From positions 186,001 through 250,000 of the forward strand of contig JAEWHP010000043.1 of the NCBI GenBank assembly GCA_023387735.1: a DNA stretch of 64,000 nt, read 5' to 3'. The notes under the pieces were generated by a model. It saw only the letters and a list, made by a program, of their open reading frames with translations, was not told where the DNA came from and ran no database searches. Each line of letters opens with the position of its first letter. Position 1 is the stretch's first letter. Positions 45,427 to 54,861 of the stretch are shown piece after piece. This DNA is from Pseudomonadota bacterium. GTDB taxonomy: Bacteria > Pseudomonadota > Alphaproteobacteria > Rhizobiales > Xanthobacteraceae. The position numbers were made by a program, and so were the translations under genes.

Positions 45427-45528
45427 GTCATCACCCGCGAAAGCGGGTGATCCAGTATTCCAGAGCAGCGGCCATGGAATCGAGAGGCCTCGGCGTACTG
45501 GATTCCCCGCTTTCGCGGGGAATGACGC
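45427..45528. repeat. CCCGCGAAAGCGGG intergenic repeat, copy C
   Basis: GGTCATCACCCGCGAAAGCG ... CGCTTTCGCGGGGAATGACG as outer arms and the same ATCCAGTATTCCAGAG / CGGCGTACTGGAT inner segments as copy B. Fills the serS-tatC gap. Confidence 0.85.
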
Positions 45529-45550
45529 CCGATGTGGGGACGAGAAGGCC

Positions 45551-46372
45551 CTACTCGGCCGGATTGGCGGCCGGGGGCGGACTGGCGGAGGGGGGCGTGG
45601 CCGCGGCCTGCGCGGCGGCGGCGCGCTTTTCCACCATCTGCACTGCGAAGATCGCGCCCTCATACAAGGCCATCAGCGGGATCGCGAGCGAGGCCTGGCT
45701 GATGACGTCGGGCGGCGTCAGCACGGCGGCGATGACGAAGGCCCCGACGATGAAATACCGGCGCTTCTCGCGCAGCATCTTGGCGTTGACGATGCCGATC
45801 CGGCCCAGCAGCGTCAGGATCACCGGCAGCTGGAACGCGACGCCGAAGGCGAAGATCAGCGACATCATCAGCGACAGATATTCGCCGACCTTGGGCAGCA
45901 GCTGAATCTGCGCGGTCTCGTCGCCGCCCATCTGCTGCATGCCGAGCGAGAACCGCACCAGCATCGGCAGCACCACGAAATAGACCAGCAGCGAGCCGAG
46001 CGCGAAGAAGAACGGGGTTGCGATCAGATACGGCAGGAACGCGCCGCGCTCGTGCTTGTAGAGGCCCGGCGCCACGAATTTATAGATCTGCGTGGCCACG
46101 ATCGGGAACGAGATGAAGGCGGCGCCGAACAGCGCAAGCTTTAGCTGCGTCAGGAAATATTCCAGCAGCGCCGTGTAGATGAATTTCGAGTTCTCGGCGC
46201 CCGCGACCCACACGAACGGCCAGACCAGCACGTTGTAGATCTGCTTGGCGAAGAAGAAGCAGACGATGAAGGCAATGCCAAAGCCGAGCAACGCCTTGAT
46301 CAGCCGCGAACGCAGCTCGATCAGGTGATCCATCAGCGGCGCTTTGCTGGCCTCAATGTCCTCGATGGTCAT
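45551..46372 (-). CDS. tatC: Sec-independent translocase TatC
   Basis: 273 residues with six membrane segments. Signature blocks: the N-terminal MDHLIELRSRLIKALLGFGI and the conserved Glu in HLIELR, FLTQLKLALFGAAF, YKFVAPGLYKHERGAFLPY, and a late PPDVISQASLAIPLMALYE. Binds the twin-arginine signal peptide. The C-terminal tail is Ala/Pro-rich. The ATG overlaps the tatB stop by four bases. Confidence 0.96.
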   Translation of the reverse strand: MTIEDIEASKAPLMDHLIELRSRLIKALLGFGIAFIVCFFFAKQIYNVLVWPFVWVAGAENSKFIYTALLEYFLTQLKLALFGAAFISFPIVATQIYKFVAPGLYKHERGAFLPYLIATPFFFALGSLLVYFVVLPMLVRFSLGMQQMGGDETAQIQLLPKVGEYLSLMMSLIFAFGVAFQLPVILTLLGRIGIVNAKMLREKRRYFIVGAFVIAAVLTPPDVISQASLAIPLMALYEGAIFAVQMVEKRAAAAQAAATPPSASPPPAANPAE

Positions 46373-46887
46373 GACGCTTTGGCGTCCTTGAGAATGTCGG
46401 CAGCGACCGGTGCGGTATCCTGCGCCACAGCCTGCGCTTCACGTGTGATGACGAGCGGCTCCGAGGCAACAGGATGCGCCTCCGCTTCGACGAAGGTCTC
46501 CGGGGTCGGCGCGGCGGGCGTGGTCGGAACGATCGGCTCGCCTACCGCTCCCGCCACCTGCGCATCGACGGACTTGTCCGCAGCCGGCTTATCGAGATCG
46601 CCGATCTGCAGGGCGTCGCTGACGTCCTTCTGCAGGGAGGTCATGACGTTGCCAGGGGAGGCGCCGGTTGCGATGTCCTTGACCTCGTCAAAGCTCTTCT
46701 TGAGGTCGGCCATTTCGGCCTCGCGCATGGCTTCCTGGAACTGGCCCTGGAATTCGGACGCCATCTTGCGCGCCTTGCCCATCCATTGCCCCACCATGCG
46801 GAGCACGCCCGGCAGCTCTTTCGGGCCGATGGCGATCAGCGCGACAACCGCGATGACGACCAGTTCGCTCCACCCGATGTCCAACAT
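46369..46887 (-). CDS. tatB: Twin-arginine translocase subunit TatB
   Basis: 172 residues. Membrane helix at the start MLDIGWSELVVIAVVALIAI, then GPKELPGVLRMVGQWMGKAR, the TatB hinge and amphipathic helix, and a long acidic/Pro-rich tail. Longer tail than TatA. Middle gene of tatABC. Confidence 0.94.
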   Translation of the reverse strand: MLDIGWSELVVIAVVALIAIGPKELPGVLRMVGQWMGKARKMASEFQGQFQEAMREAEMADLKKSFDEVKDIATGASPGNVMTSLQKDVSDALQIGDLDKPAADKSVDAQVAGAVGEPIVPTTPAAPTPETFVEAEAHPVASEPLVITREAQAVAQDTAPVAADILKDAKAS

Positions 46888-47002
46888 GAATTCATCCGCT
46901 CGCGCGATACGCCGCGCCCAGATCCTTATCTAGCAAGATCTGGGGCTGGTCGCGCCTTTTCTCAATCGGCGTTTCAACCGATGCCTGGGCCGGGATGTCC
47001 GT

Positions 47003-47245
47003 CTAGACAGCCTTGCTACCGACATCCGTCCGGGACGCCGTCGGCGCCGGTGTCGTGTTGTGATCGATGGTTTTCACCGGTTCAGCGGGCTTCTCGGGTG
47101 CCTTGTCGTCGTCCTGCAAGCCCTTCTTGAAGGACTTGATGCCCTGCGCGACATCGCCCATCAGGTCGGAGATCTTGCCGCGGCCGAACAACAGCAGGAC
47201 CACTGCGATCACGACGATCCAGTGCCAAATGCTAAGCGAACCCAT
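47003..47245 (-). CDS. tatA: Twin-arginine translocase subunit TatA
   Basis: 80 residues. A single N-terminal membrane helix (WHWIVVIAVVLLLFG) and the amphipathic helix KISDLMGDVAQGIKSFKKGL, which form the variable Tat pore. ATG 47245 is fixed by GGAGG eight bases upstream. First gene of the tat operon, about 110 bp after scpB. Confidence 0.94.
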   Translation of the reverse strand: MGSLSIWHWIVVIAVVLLLFGRGKISDLMGDVAQGIKSFKKGLQDDDKAPEKPAEPVKTIDHNTTPAPTASRTDVGSKAV

Positions 47246-47355
47246 CCTGCAACCCTCCAAAAAGAGACGGCCGGAAGCCGGCCAAGCTTTGGCGGAAGGT
47301 AGGCCCGGGAGGTGTCAAAAACAAGGACCCCCGCCGCGGCAAATCGCTGTCGCGG

Positions 47356-48147
47356 CTACGTATTATTGCTATCATTAACCCCGTCGGGCGGAACGTCTGG
47401 CAAGGCTTCGGAACCAGCGTCCGCAGGCTCTTCGGGCTCCGCGGCGGGCGCCAACAGCAGTTCCAGGCTGTCGCCGGCATCCAGCGGGTCTTCGTCTTCG
47501 CGCAGCGCCACATCGTCCGACGGCGTCGGCACGCTGAATCCGGACGGCAGCCGCGAATCCAGCAGCCCCGTACCCTTCAGCTCTTCCAGACCCGGCAAGT
47601 CGCCCAGCGCCTCCAGGCTGAACTGCGAAAGGAAACCTTCCGTCGTGCCGAATGTCAGCGGCCGGCCCGGCGTCTTCCGGCGACCGCGGGGGCGGATCCA
47701 CCCGGTTTCCAGCAGCACGTCGAGCGTTCCCTTTGACGTGATCACGCCGCGGATCTCCTCGATCTCGGCGCGCGTCACGGGTTGGTGATAGGCGATGATC
47801 GCGAGCACCTCGATGGCCGCGCGCGACAGCCGACGGGTCTCGGTGCTCTCCCGCGTCATCAGCCACGACAGGTCGCCGGCGGTGCGGAAAGTCCATTTGT
47901 TGGCGACACGGACGAGATTGACGCCGCGCGGGGCGTATTCCGCCTGTAGTTGCGCCAAGGCCTCCTTGACGTCGACGCCATCGGGCATGCGCTTGGCCAG
48001 CGTCGCCGTGTCGATCGGCTCGGCCGAGGCAAACAGCAGCGCTTCGAGCAGCCGCAATTCTTCGGGCCGTGCCACGGGCTCGGTGGTCTCGTCGGCGGGA
48101 CGATGATCCTCGGCTTCTTCCATGCGCTTTTCCGCCAGACTTGCCAT
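47356..48147 (-). CDS. scpB: Segregation and condensation protein B
   Basis: 263 residues. Two winged-helix domains: LRLLEALLFASAEPIDTATL and later SRAAIEVLAIIAYHQPVTRA, EIEEIRGV; then GRPLTFGTTEGFLSQF. It partners ScpA and SMC in chromosome condensation. The C-terminal acidic tail of about 70 residues is alphaproteobacterial. AAGGAGA precedes ATG 48147. Confidence 0.94.
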   Translation of the reverse strand: MASLAEKRMEEAEDHRPADETTEPVARPEELRLLEALLFASAEPIDTATLAKRMPDGVDVKEALAQLQAEYAPRGVNLVRVANKWTFRTAGDLSWLMTRESTETRRLSRAAIEVLAIIAYHQPVTRAEIEEIRGVITSKGTLDVLLETGWIRPRGRRKTPGRPLTFGTTEGFLSQFSLEALGDLPGLEELKGTGLLDSRLPSGFSVPTPSDDVALREDEDPLDAGDSLELLLAPAAEPEEPADAGSEALPDVPPDGVNDSNNT

Positions 48148-48165
48148 CGCTGGGTCTCCTTCCAC

Positions 48166-49005
48166 TTACTCGACCGACAGATCCGGCGCGGACATCGCCC
48201 CGGACGCCTGTGGCGGACGCTTACGAAAATACAGTGGCGCGAACGCCTCTTTCTGGTTCAGCTCCATCTCGCCTTCCCGCACCAGTTCAAGGGCCGCGGC
48301 AAAGCTCGACGCGAACACCGTGGCTCTTTGCGTGGGATCGACGATGTAGCTGAGCAGGTAGTCGTCGAGGCAGCTCCAGTCCTCGGACTCGGCCATGCCG
48401 ACCAGCCGCTCCAGCGACGCCCGCGCTTCGGCCAGCGACCACACCGTTCGCCTGGCCAGATGCACGGTCGCCAGCACGCGCTGCTGCCGCTGCGCCGCAT
48501 AGGCGTTCAGCAAGTCGAACAGTGTCGCGGTGAACTTCGGATGACGGATTTCGGCGATCGATTCCGGATTGCCGCGCGGGAAAATATCGCGCTGGAACTG
48601 CGGCCGGTTCATCAGCCTGTTGGCGGCTTCGCGAATGGCCTCGAGCCGGCGCAGCCGGTTGGCGAGCGCGGTCGCCATTTCTTCCGCGCTCGGTCCGTCC
48701 GGCGTCGGCGGTTCGGGCAGCAGCAGCCGCGATTTCAGGTAGGCGAGCCAGGCCGCCATCACGAGGTAATCGGCCGCCAGTTCGAGGCGGATTTTTCGCG
48801 CGGCTTCGATGAAGTTCAGATACTGGTCGGCCAGCGCCAGGATTGAAATCTTGGCGAGATCGACCTTCTGCTGGCGCGCCAATGTGAGCAGCAGGTCGAG
48901 CGGGCCTTCATAACCCTCGACGTCGACAACCAGCGCCGGCTCGCCGTCGGTCCCTTCGGCGGGCGCAGGCCGGCCGGTTTCAAACGATAGAATTTCCGCG
49001 GTCAT
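48166..49005 (-). CDS. scpA: Segregation and condensation protein A
   Basis: 279 residues. The kleisin of SMC-ScpAB. N-terminal block VEGYEGPLDLLLTLARQQKV, DLAKISILALADQYLNFIEA; helical middle; C-terminal winged helix around EDWSCLDDYLLSYI and ALELVREGEMELNQKEAFAP. Start overlaps the nagZ stop by four bases (ATGA); scpB follows after 18 bp. Confidence 0.94.
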   Translation of the reverse strand: MTAEILSFETGRPAPAEGTDGEPALVVDVEGYEGPLDLLLTLARQQKVDLAKISILALADQYLNFIEAARKIRLELAADYLVMAAWLAYLKSRLLLPEPPTPDGPSAEEMATALANRLRRLEAIREAANRLMNRPQFQRDIFPRGNPESIAEIRHPKFTATLFDLLNAYAAQRQQRVLATVHLARRTVWSLAEARASLERLVGMAESEDWSCLDDYLLSYIVDPTQRATVFASSFAAALELVREGEMELNQKEAFAPLYFRKRPPQASGAMSAPDLSVE

Positions 49006-50024
49006 GCCGTTCCTATCCGATCCAGCAACGCATCCAGTTCGGCCCGTGCCGCCAGCCGATCGAGCGGCTCCGGCGGCTTTCGCGAGGCCAGCGCCCGACG
49101 GGCGCGCTGCAGAGCCTCACCCGTCAGTCTCGGTGTCTCGCGCGCGACATCGCGCATTTCGTCGAGCTTGCCGTTACAATGCAGAACCATGTCGCAGCCA
49201 GCTTGAACGATGGCGCGTGTGCGCTCGGCGATCGATCCCGCCAGCGCATTCATGGAGACGTCATCACTCATCAACAAACCCTGGAACCCAATTTCGCCGC
49301 GAATCACCTGCCGGATGATTGTCGCAGATGTCGTCGCCGGTTGGGCGGGGTCCAGCGCGCTAAACACAACATGCGCGGTCATCGCCATCGGCAGGTCCGC
49401 CAGCGGTCGGAAGGCGGCGAAATCGGTCCGTTCCAGCTCTTCGCGCGGCGTATCGACGGTTGGCAGCCGGAAATGGCTGTCGGCGGTGGCCCTTCCGTGG
49501 CCGGGAATGTGCTTCAGGACAGGCAGGACGCCACCCTGCTCCAACCCCTCGGTGACCGCCCGGGCGATTGCCGCGACCTTGGCGGGTTCCGTTCCGTAGG
49601 CGCGATTGCCGATCACGGCATCTGCGCCGGCTATCGGGACATCCGCCAGCGGCAGGCAGTCGACGTTGATGCCGAGGTCGTTCAGGTCGGCCGCGATCAG
49701 GCGTGAGCTCAGCCGGGCGGCCTGCAGGCCCAACTCCAGCTCATGGTCGTACAGCGCGCCGAACGTGGCACCGGGCGGGTAGACCGGCCAGTGCGGCGGC
49801 CCCAGCCGCGCCACCCGGCCGCCCTCCTGGTCGATCAGGACCGGCGCGTCCGCCGCGCCAACGCAATTCCGTAATTCCTGAACGAGCGCAGATACTTGAT
49901 CCGGCGTCTCGACGTTGCGCTTGAAAAGGATGAAGCCCCACGGCCGCTCACCACGGATGAATTCGCGCTCCGCGGCGCTCAATTCAAGTCCCGATACGCC
50001 TGTGATGAATGCGCGGCTGCTCAT
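49002..50024 (-). CDS. nagZ: Beta-N-acetylhexosaminidase NagZ
   Basis: 340 residues, GH3. Cuts GlcNAc from anhydromuropeptides in the cytoplasm during cell-wall recycling. Signature KHIPGHGRATADSH (171-184) with the loop His176, and the nucleophile Asp254 in LLMSDDVSM. Length is right and there is no signal peptide. Coupled to scpA downstream; the SPOR-domain gene is upstream on the same strand. Confidence 0.95.
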   Translation of the reverse strand: MSSRAFITGVSGLELSAAEREFIRGERPWGFILFKRNVETPDQVSALVQELRNCVGAADAPVLIDQEGGRVARLGPPHWPVYPPGATFGALYDHELELGLQAARLSSRLIAADLNDLGINVDCLPLADVPIAGADAVIGNRAYGTEPAKVAAIARAVTEGLEQGGVLPVLKHIPGHGRATADSHFRLPTVDTPREELERTDFAAFRPLADLPMAMTAHVVFSALDPAQPATTSATIIRQVIRGEIGFQGLLMSDDVSMNALAGSIAERTRAIVQAGCDMVLHCNGKLDEMRDVARETPRLTGEALQRARRALASRKPPEPLDRLAARAELDALLDRIGTA

Positions 50025-50071
50025 GGGGGCCGATTAGGCCCCTCACAGCCCCGCGGTCAAGGAAACCGCCG

Positions 50072-51613
50072 TTAATTCCTTTGGACGACGCACTGTCCGC
50101 CGGCAGATTTCAGGCTCCCGCAGAACTGCGAGGCCTCGTCCGGCGATCCGAAAGGTCCGACCATGGCGCGGTAGTACACGCCCTTTTCGCCGAGATCGGC
50201 ACGCTTGATGACCGGCGATTTCGATCCCAGCACGTTCGGGAACTTACCCTGCAGCGCCCGGAAGGATGCCTGCGCGTCAGCCTCGTTCTTCTGCGAGGAC
50301 ACCTGAACCAGATAACCACCGCTGCTTGCCGCGGGCGCTGCCTGGGTCGGATTGGTCGCGGCCATGCGGGTCGGCGCGGGATCGGGTGCCTGGCCGGACT
50401 GCGGTGCCAGCGACATCGGCGTATTCGCGCTGGCGTTGGCCGACGCCGGGTTGCGGGAGCCCGGGGCGGCCTGAGGGGCCGCAGCGGCTGGCACGGTCGC
50501 CGGCGCCGCAACGGACCGCGTCGTCGGACCCGGTCGTGCCGGAGCAGCCGTAGCACCCGTGGGAACGCCGCCGTTCTCGGCCGCGTCGCCCTTCACCGCG
50601 AGAGTTCTGACCTTGCGCGGCTCGCTATTCGGCATGATCCCGTTGGCTGCCGTCGCCAGTGCCGCTCCGTTCGGAGAAACACTCGCAACCTGCGGCGGGT
50701 TGCTGTTCGGATTGAGCGGCGGAAATACCACGCGCGGCCCGCCGGACCTGGCATTGACGTCAACAGGGGTTTCCTCGCGCGACACCAGCTTCTCGCCGCC
50801 GTCGCCCGACGGCAAGCGATCAGGCGTCTTCGAGGCAATTTCGGACTGGGCCGGCACCACCTTGGTCGGACTGTTGTCAGCCTTGATGATCGGCGGCTCG
50901 CCGCTGCGGGGCGAACCGACAAAGGTGCGGTAGGCAAAGGCCGCGCCCGTCCCCACCACGGCCAGCGCCAGCACGGCAGCGACCGTCATCAATCCGCTCG
51001 AGCGCTTCTTCGGCGCGGGTTCTCCTTCCTCGTAGCCGTCGTTCTGATAGGCGTACGGATCGTCCGGATAGGCCGGATCGCGCTGATAGCCCTGATCGCC
51101 GGCTTCGATCCGTCCGTAGAGCGCATCGTCGTAACGCGACGAATCCTGATCGTAACGCGACGAGTCCTGCTGCGGCTCGGCGGCAAACTGCGGCTGCTCG
51201 TAATAGTCTTGCTCATGCGCCTGCGGCTGTGATTGCTGGGAGCCGTAGCGATGCAGCGGATGTACCGGCGCCGGCTGATATTCCGGCTCGTCGTCGTAAT
51301 CCTGCGGCGGCAGAGGCGGCGGCGGCGCCGGCTCATGCCGCCCGCGCTGCATCCATGACGGCGGGCTCGGCGGCGCGCTGTCAGCTTCGTCGGGCAGATC
51401 ATATTGCTCGGGCGCGGAGTATTGCGGACGAATATTCGCGCGCGACTGCAGCGGATGCGGAGCCTGCCTGGCAGCAGCCGCAGCCGGGTCTGCTTGTCCG
51501 ATCAGCCTTGCCAGTTCAGCCAACGGATCGCTCTCGCCACGGCCTGCACCGTGAGGATCGCCGCGATCGTAGTCGGCGCCGAGATAAGGTCGTTCCTGAT
51601 ATCGTTCAGCCAT
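50072..51613 (-). CDS. SPOR-domain inner-membrane protein
   Basis: 513 residues. A long cytoplasmic Gln/Pro/Tyr-rich N-terminus (residues 1-200) contains a near-perfect tandem of DSSRYDQ-type units. One membrane helix follows at about 206-225 (VAAVLALAVVGTGAAFAYRT), then a periplasmic Ala/Pro linker and a C-terminal SPOR domain (GGYLVQVSSQKNEADAQASF, then VYYRAMVGPFGSPDEASQFC). SPOR domains bind denuded glycan strands at the division septum. Located between argS and nagZ, the usual alphaproteobacterial place. Confidence 0.9.
   Translation of the reverse strand: MAERYQERPYLGADYDRGDPHGAGRGESDPLAELARLIGQADPAAAAARQAPHPLQSRANIRPQYSAPEQYDLPDEADSAPPSPPSWMQRGRHEPAPPPPLPPQDYDDEPEYQPAPVHPLHRYGSQQSQPQAHEQDYYEQPQFAAEPQQDSSRYDQDSSRYDDALYGRIEAGDQGYQRDPAYPDDPYAYQNDGYEEGEPAPKKRSSGLMTVAAVLALAVVGTGAAFAYRTFVGSPRSGEPPIIKADNSPTKVVPAQSEIASKTPDRLPSGDGGEKLVSREETPVDVNARSGGPRVVFPPLNPNSNPPQVASVSPNGAALATAANGIMPNSEPRKVRTLAVKGDAAENGGVPTGATAAPARPGPTTRSVAAPATVPAAAAPQAAPGSRNPASANASANTPMSLAPQSGQAPDPAPTRMAATNPTQAAPAASSGGYLVQVSSQKNEADAQASFRALQGKFPNVLGSKSPVIKRADLGEKGVYYRAMVGPFGSPDEASQFCGSLKSAGGQCVVQRN
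51130..51170. repeat. Tandem 21-bp repeat within SPOR-domain gene
   Basis: Two adjacent units begin CGTAACGCGACGA at 51130 and 51151 with one base difference. They encode the duplicated DSSRYDQ peptide in the disordered N-terminal region. Confidence 0.7.
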
Positions 51614-51732
51614 CGTGATGATGCATCCCCTTCGGGACAGCGCCAACCCGCCATGTCAACGAACCATGACGAGCGAATTGGCCCCTGCCAGATACCCCAC
51701 GAACCCCCATTCGTGAGGGCCTTCGCCCCTGC

Positions 51733-53526
51733 CTACCGCATCTCGGTCGGGGCTTGGACGCCGAGAACGGCTAAGCCCGATGCCAGAACCGAGACGACGC
51801 CCTGAACCATTGCCAAACGCGCCCTCGTAATCACTGCATCATTAGTCATAATGAAGCGTAAATAGGGCAAATCGCGCCCCTTGGTCCATAACGCGTGAAA
51901 TTCACTGGCCAAATCATATAGATAAAATGCGATTCGGTGTGGTTCGTGTGCGGTCGCCGCCGCCTCGAGCATCCGGGGATAGAGCGCCAGCCGCTTCAAT
52001 AGGTCCAATTCGGCCGGATCGGTCAACCGCTCCACCGGGGCATCCCCCAGCCAGGCCGCCCGGGCGGCATCGTCCTCCGGCAGGTCGGGCAACATCTCGC
52101 GGGCGTTCTTGAAGATCGAGTGGCCGCGGGCGTGACCGTACTGCACGTAGAAGACGGGATTGTCCTTCGACTGCTCGAGCACCTTGGCGAGATCGAAATC
52201 GAGCACGGCGTCGTTCTTGCGGAACAGCATCATGAACCGCACGGCGTCTGAACCGACTTCGTCCACGACTTCGCGCAGCGTGACGAAATCGCCGGAGCGT
52301 TTCGACATTCGCACCTGCTCGCCGTTGCGCAACAGTCGGACGAGCTGCACGACCTTGACGTCGAGCGCAGCCTTGCCGCCGCTGATGCCCTTCACCGCCG
52401 CCTGCATGCGCTTGATGTAACCGCCGTGATCGGCGCCGAACACATCGATCATGTCGAGAAATCCGCGATCGACCTTGTTCTTGTGATAGGCGATGTCGGA
52501 AGCGAAATACGTGTAGCCGCCATCCGACTTGATCAGTGGACGGTCGACGTCGTCACCATAGGCGGTGGCGCGAAAAAGAGTTTGTATCCGATCCTCGTAA
52601 TCCTCGACCGGCTTGCCCTTCGGCGGCGGCAGGCGGCCCTCATAGATATCGCCTTTGGAACGCAGGAAATCGATGGTCTCGGTGACCTTGTTGTTGCCGG
52701 TCTCGACCAGCGACCGCTCCGAGAAAAACACGTCGTGCTTGATGTTCAGCGCCGCGAGATCACCCTTGATCATGTCCATCATCATGGCGATGGACTTGTC
52801 GCGGACCATCGGCAGCCACGCGCTTTCAGCCATCGCCCTGAGCTTGTCGCCATGCTCGGCAGCCAGCGCCTGCCCGACCGGCACAAGATAGTCGCCGGGA
52901 TACAGCCCTTCCGGAATTTCGCCGATGCTCTCTCCGAGCGCCTCGCGATAGCGCAGGAACGCCGAGCGCGCGAGCACGTCGACCTGGGCGCCGGCGTCGT
53001 TGATGTAATATTCGCGGGTGACGTCGAATCCTGCGAACTGCAACAGGCTGCCCAGCGCATCGCCGAACACCGCGCCGCGGCAATGGCCGACATGCATCGG
53101 ACCGGTCGGATTGGCCGAGACATATTCGACGTTGACCTTGGCGCCGTGGCCGATGGCGCTTTTGCCGTAGGCCACGCTTTCGCGCAGCACGGTGCGCAGT
53201 TCGTCGGCCCAGACCTGGGGCTTGAGGGTGAGGTTGATGAAGCCGGGGCCGGCGACATCAACCGAGGCGACCAGATCGTCGGCGTGCAGCTTTTCGGCGA
53301 TGCTGTCGGCGAGATCGCGCGGCTTCACTTTGGCGTCCTTGGCGAGCACCATCGCGGCGTTCGTCGCCATGTCGCCATGGGTCGCATCGCGCGGCGGCTC
53401 GACCACGACGCGGGAGAAATCGATGCCGGCGGGCCACTGCCCCTCGGCCGCCAGGCCCGCGCAGATTGCATGCACGCGCGCGAGCACATCGGCAAACAGG
53501 TGTTGTGAAGCTGACTTGTCGGACAT
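51733..53526 (-). CDS. argS: Arginyl-tRNA synthetase
   Basis: 597 residues, class I. N-terminal Add1 domain, the HIGH motif as NPTGPMHVGHCRGAV (about 133-147), and the KMSKS-like RMSKRSGDFVT, with the C-terminal anticodon domain holding HEPHRIAFYLYDLASEFHAL. Complete. Nine bp after dgt. Confidence 0.97.
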   Translation of the reverse strand: MSDKSASQHLFADVLARVHAICAGLAAEGQWPAGIDFSRVVVEPPRDATHGDMATNAAMVLAKDAKVKPRDLADSIAEKLHADDLVASVDVAGPGFINLTLKPQVWADELRTVLRESVAYGKSAIGHGAKVNVEYVSANPTGPMHVGHCRGAVFGDALGSLLQFAGFDVTREYYINDAGAQVDVLARSAFLRYREALGESIGEIPEGLYPGDYLVPVGQALAAEHGDKLRAMAESAWLPMVRDKSIAMMMDMIKGDLAALNIKHDVFFSERSLVETGNNKVTETIDFLRSKGDIYEGRLPPPKGKPVEDYEDRIQTLFRATAYGDDVDRPLIKSDGGYTYFASDIAYHKNKVDRGFLDMIDVFGADHGGYIKRMQAAVKGISGGKAALDVKVVQLVRLLRNGEQVRMSKRSGDFVTLREVVDEVGSDAVRFMMLFRKNDAVLDFDLAKVLEQSKDNPVFYVQYGHARGHSIFKNAREMLPDLPEDDAARAAWLGDAPVERLTDPAELDLLKRLALYPRMLEAAATAHEPHRIAFYLYDLASEFHALWTKGRDLPYLRFIMTNDAVITRARLAMVQGVVSVLASGLAVLGVQAPTEMR

Positions 53527-53535
53527 GGGCGCCGC

Positions 53536-54744
53536 CTAACGCAAATCCGGGGTCGAGTCAAAAAGCCTTTGGTGCTCCATCAGGGCAAAACGGTCGGTCA
53601 TCCCGGCGATGAAATTACCGATCCGGCGGGCCCTCTCGCCCTCGCTTTCGCGTTCCGACCCCTCGACCCATTCGGCCGGCAGGTCCCCGGGCGAGGCCTG
53701 GTAGCGCGCGAACAGGTCGAACAGGATCGCCTCCGCTTCGCCCATCACGCGCATCACCCTGACGTGGCGGTACATATGCTGTTTCAGGAACGCCTTGATC
53801 CCGGCCTCCTCCCCCGCGACTTCAGGCGAGAACGCGACCAGCGGCTGATGGTGGCGGCGGACGTCGTGGGCCGATTGCGGCTTTGCGGCGGCAAGGCGCT
53901 TGCCCGTCTCCGCCATGACGGCGCCGATCAGGTAGGAAATCAGTTCGCGCACGAGTTCCGCGCCGCGCCTGGCATCGTCAAGCGCTGGATAATGCCGATC
54001 GATTTCCTTGATGATCGCTGCAGTCAGCGGCATCGACTTGAGGTCGTCGACGCCAAACAGGCCGGCCCGCAGGCCGTCGTCGATATCGTGGGCGTCATAG
54101 GCGATGTCGTCGGCAAAGGCTGCAACCTGCGCTTCCAGCGAAGCGTAGCTCCATAGTTCCAGGTCAAACCTTTGGTTGAAGTCGGAAATGCCGACGGGGA
54201 TCCCGTTATCGCGGTACGGCCCGACGGGCGCCCCGCTACGCTCGGCCAGCGGGCCGTTGTGTTTGACGATGCCTTCGAGCGTTTCCCAGGTCAGGTTCAG
54301 CCCGTCGAACTCGGGATAACGGTGCTCCAGCGAAGTAATCACCCGCAACGCCTGCGCGTTGTGGTCGAAGCCGCCATGGGCCTTGAGGCATTTGTCGAGC
54401 GCCCGCTCGCCGGCATGGCCGAACGGCGGGTGGCCGACGTCATGGGCCAGCGCCAGCGTCTCGGTGAGGTCCTCGTCGAGCCCGAGCTGGCGGGCCAGCG
54501 CGCGGGCGATCTGCGCGACCTCAAGCGAATGGGTCAGCCGGGTGCGGTAATGATCTCCTTCGTGGAACACAAATACTTGAGTTTTATGCTTCAGGCGCCG
54601 GAACGCGGTGGAATGGATCACCCGGTCGCAATCCCGCCGGAACGGGCTGCGGGTCTTGCTCGGCGGCTCGGCAAACAGCCTCCCCCGGCTGGAATCGGGG
54701 TCGCAGGCATAGAGCGCGCGGGGGGCAGCCATTCCGACCGACAC
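53536..54744 (-). CDS. dgt: Deoxyguanosinetriphosphate triphosphohydrolase-like protein
   Basis: 402 residues of the HD superfamily. The metal site: His in THSLEVAQIAR, the HD pair in LALAHDVGHPPFGHAGE, and the later Asp in FADDIAYDAHDID. Family members hydrolyse dNTPs to nucleoside and triphosphate. The GTG at 54744 gives MSVGMAAPRALY, and ATG 54732 is equally possible. Divergent from erpA; a set of palindromes lies in the gap. Confidence 0.92.
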   Translation of the reverse strand: MSVGMAAPRALYACDPDSSRGRLFAEPPSKTRSPFRRDCDRVIHSTAFRRLKHKTQVFVFHEGDHYRTRLTHSLEVAQIARALARQLGLDEDLTETLALAHDVGHPPFGHAGERALDKCLKAHGGFDHNAQALRVITSLEHRYPEFDGLNLTWETLEGIVKHNGPLAERSGAPVGPYRDNGIPVGISDFNQRFDLELWSYASLEAQVAAFADDIAYDAHDIDDGLRAGLFGVDDLKSMPLTAAIIKEIDRHYPALDDARRGAELVRELISYLIGAVMAETGKRLAAAKPQSAHDVRRHHQPLVAFSPEVAGEEAGIKAFLKQHMYRHVRVMRVMGEAEAILFDLFARYQASPGDLPAEWVEGSERESEGERARRIGNFIAGMTDRFALMEHQRLFDSTPDLR

Positions 54745-54805
54745 GATTTTTTAGTCCTTATCCATTTGATTCCACGGGATTACGCACTTAACTATGTCTG
54801 ACGGG

Positions 54806-54847
54806 CCATACCAAGTATGGCCGACCATACCAAATGAATTGGGTATG
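54806..54847. promoter_or_regulatory. Palindromic CCATACCAA motifs between dgt and erpA
   Basis: CCATACCAAGTATGG (54806-54820) is a perfect palindrome with a 3-bp centre. A second site repeats CCATACCAA (54825-54833) and is mirrored by GGTATG (54842-54847). On the minus strand the same bases offer TTGGTA-N17-TATGGC as a dgt promoter. A candidate operator for one or both genes. Confidence 0.45.
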
Positions 54848-54861
54848 ACGGCCCGGAGAGC

